From the NCBI GenBank assembly GCA_937914725.1, contig CALDMJ010000155.1, positions 1 through 5,425 of the forward strand: a stretch of DNA of 5,425 nucleotides, written 5' to 3'. The translations under genes and the position numbers were made by a program. The DNA comes from an uncultured Clostridia bacterium (lineage in GTDB: Bacteria > Bacillota > Clostridia > Christensenellales > UBA1242). This document shows positions 4,382-5,425 of this stretch, one piece after another. The notes under the pieces are model-generated. The model saw nothing but the letters and a program-made list of their open reading frames with translations, was not told the origin of the DNA and did not search any database. The stretch's first letter is position 1. Every line of letters begins with the position of its first letter.

Positions 4382-5425
4382 TGGACAAAATGAAAATCGG
4401 GCTTGTCGTCTTTAATGTCATTTGTCTAGCGTTCTTTGTCTTTGTGGTGGTGTGGTCAATAACGAACTGGAGTACAATAAAAAGTTCGTTTGACGGCACA
4501 AAACTATATACGCAGTCAGCGCTAGACGACGCCTACAAGCAAGGGCTTGGAGACAAAGAAAAGTACGAACAGCGTATCAATGACTACAAAACGCAAATCG
4601 AGACGCTAAACAAAAGCATAAAAGAACTTACAGACGAAAACACAATACTAAAAAACAACAACAAAGATTATGCGAAACTAATCGAAGAACTACAAGCGAA
4701 AGTCAAAGAACTGCAAAACAAAGTCAAGTACTATGAGGAGTTATTATCTGCATATGAGAACGTAAACAAACTGATTGCAACGTTTATGTATGACGACGAA
4801 GTCTACCTTGTGCAGTTGTATGATAGTGGCAACAAAATTGCAATAGAAGCACCACAAAGCACAACATATAAAGTCTTTAACGGGTGGAAAGTCAATGACG
4901 AATTTGTAGATTTAGATACATACACAATTACAAATAATACAACATTTGTGGCAGATATAACTTATAAGTATGATGTTACATTTATGGTAGATAACAACGT
5001 CTATGTTAATCAAATTATCGTCAAGGGTGAAAATCCTACATATCCAACACAACCAACAAAAAGCGGCTACAAATTTAAAGGCTGGAGTTTAAATGGTGTA
5101 GATACTGTTTATTCCCTATTCGACATAAAAGTTACGGAAAATATAACAATAACTGCCCTATTTGTAAAAACGTTGGAAAATTCCACGTGGGCAGAAATTG
5201 CAGAAATCTCCGCTAGCGGACAAGCTGAAAAGGTCTTTGCCGTTGGTGATGAAAAAACAATAAAGTTATCGACTGGCGAAGAAATAACCTTTTGTATAAT
5301 GGGCTTTAACCACGATGACTTGTCTGATGGTTCAGGTAAAGCAGGAATAACATTAGGTATGAAACATTTATTGCATTACAGATATGAAATGAATCACCTT
5401 GGTGCTAGTAATGCAGGCGGGTGGA
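4381..5425 (+). CDS. Membrane-anchored coiled-coil protein with InlB-type repeats and DUF6273-like domain (partial)
   Basis: The start overlaps the previous TAA by one base (TAATG), with AGGAGG (4366-4371) nine bases upstream. The frame is open to the window end, giving 348 residues so far. Domains in order: a membrane anchor at about 6-28; a parallel-type coiled coil at about 57-127 (QIETLNKSIKELTDE and similar heptads); two related beta modules at about 138-192 and 196-262. The second has the Listeria-Bacteroides (InlB B) repeat signature, with YDVTFMVDN and YPTQPTKSGYKFKGWS. The first has only the partial match VFNGWK. From about 268, WAEIAEISASGQAEKVFAVG, MGFNHDD, AGITL and MNHLGASNAGGW resemble DUF6273, found in many gut Firmicutes surface and phage proteins. 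Its C-terminal end is missing. The layout of anchor, stalk, beta linker and terminal domain suits an adhesin or receptor-binding protein. Translational coupling suggests assembly with the two upstream proteins. Confidence 0.88.
   Translation, partial: MDKMKIGLVVFNVICLAFFVFVVVWSITNWSTIKSSFDGTKLYTQSALDDAYKQGLGDKEKYEQRINDYKTQIETLNKSIKELTDENTILKNNNKDYAKLIEELQAKVKELQNKVKYYEELLSAYENVNKLIATFMYDDEVYLVQLYDSGNKIAIEAPQSTTYKVFNGWKVNDEFVDLDTYTITNNTTFVADITYKYDVTFMVDNNVYVNQIIVKGENPTYPTQPTKSGYKFKGWSLNGVDTVYSLFDIKVTENITITALFVKTLENSTWAEIAEISASGQAEKVFAVGDEKTIKLSTGEEITFCIMGFNHDDLSDGSGKAGITLGMKHLLHYRYEMNHLGASNAGGW

Noticed and set aside
1..5425. CRISPR array, insertion sequence or toxin-antitoxin pair
   Set aside because: I see no evenly spaced direct repeats, no transposase, and no recognisable toxin. 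The XRE protein fits a repressor beside an integrase better than an antitoxin.

Overview
The window looks like one end of an integrated mobile element, most likely a prophage or phage-like element, in a low-GC Gram-positive (Firmicutes, probably gut Clostridia-type) chromosome. The evidence is AT-rich DNA, strong AGGAGG ribosome-binding sites before nearly every gene, CCA-encoding tRNA genes with TGn-TATAAT promoters, a C-terminal DUF6273-like domain common in gut Firmicutes proteins, and TAA, TAG and TGA all used as stops (so not the Mycoplasma code).

Layout. Positions 1-496 are chromosomal: an apparently non-coding left edge, a leftward tRNA-Leu(CAA) with promoter and terminator, and an intergenic stretch holding a long nested inverted repeat. 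A rightward tRNA-Thr(CGT) follows at 497-572. Its 3' end is the probable integration site, because a tyrosine recombinase gene lies just downstream and reads back towards it. The presumed element runs rightward from there past the end of the window, and the opposite att site is not seen.

The leftward lysogeny-type module (about 2200 down to 667) is an XRE-family repressor, a small gene whose frame is broken at a T7 run, and the integrase. The repressor stop codon lies inside the ribosome-binding site of the small gene, which points to one transcript.

A divergent control region (2190-2324) carries a TTGACA -35 box inside one inverted repeat and a second inverted repeat just before the first rightward ribosome-binding site. 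All four half-sites share the core TGCGA, so this is a good candidate operator set for the repressor.

The rightward operon begins with a 36-residue Lys/Ala-rich peptide. Three genes follow with 4-nt and 1-nt overlaps (2478-3743, 3740-4381, 4381 onward). Each encodes an N-terminal membrane anchor followed by a large domain predicted to face outward. The third, cut by the window end, has a coiled coil, one clear and one possible Listeria-Bacteroides (InlB B) repeat, and the start of a DUF6273-like domain, as in an adhesin or receptor-binding protein.

The most notable feature is that three co-translated membrane-anchored surface proteins sit directly behind the repressor-controlled promoter, where replication or excision genes are usual. 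This could be the surface or virion apparatus of a small phage (filamentous or membrane-containing) or an adhesion module of an integrative element. The visible sequence does not decide between these.
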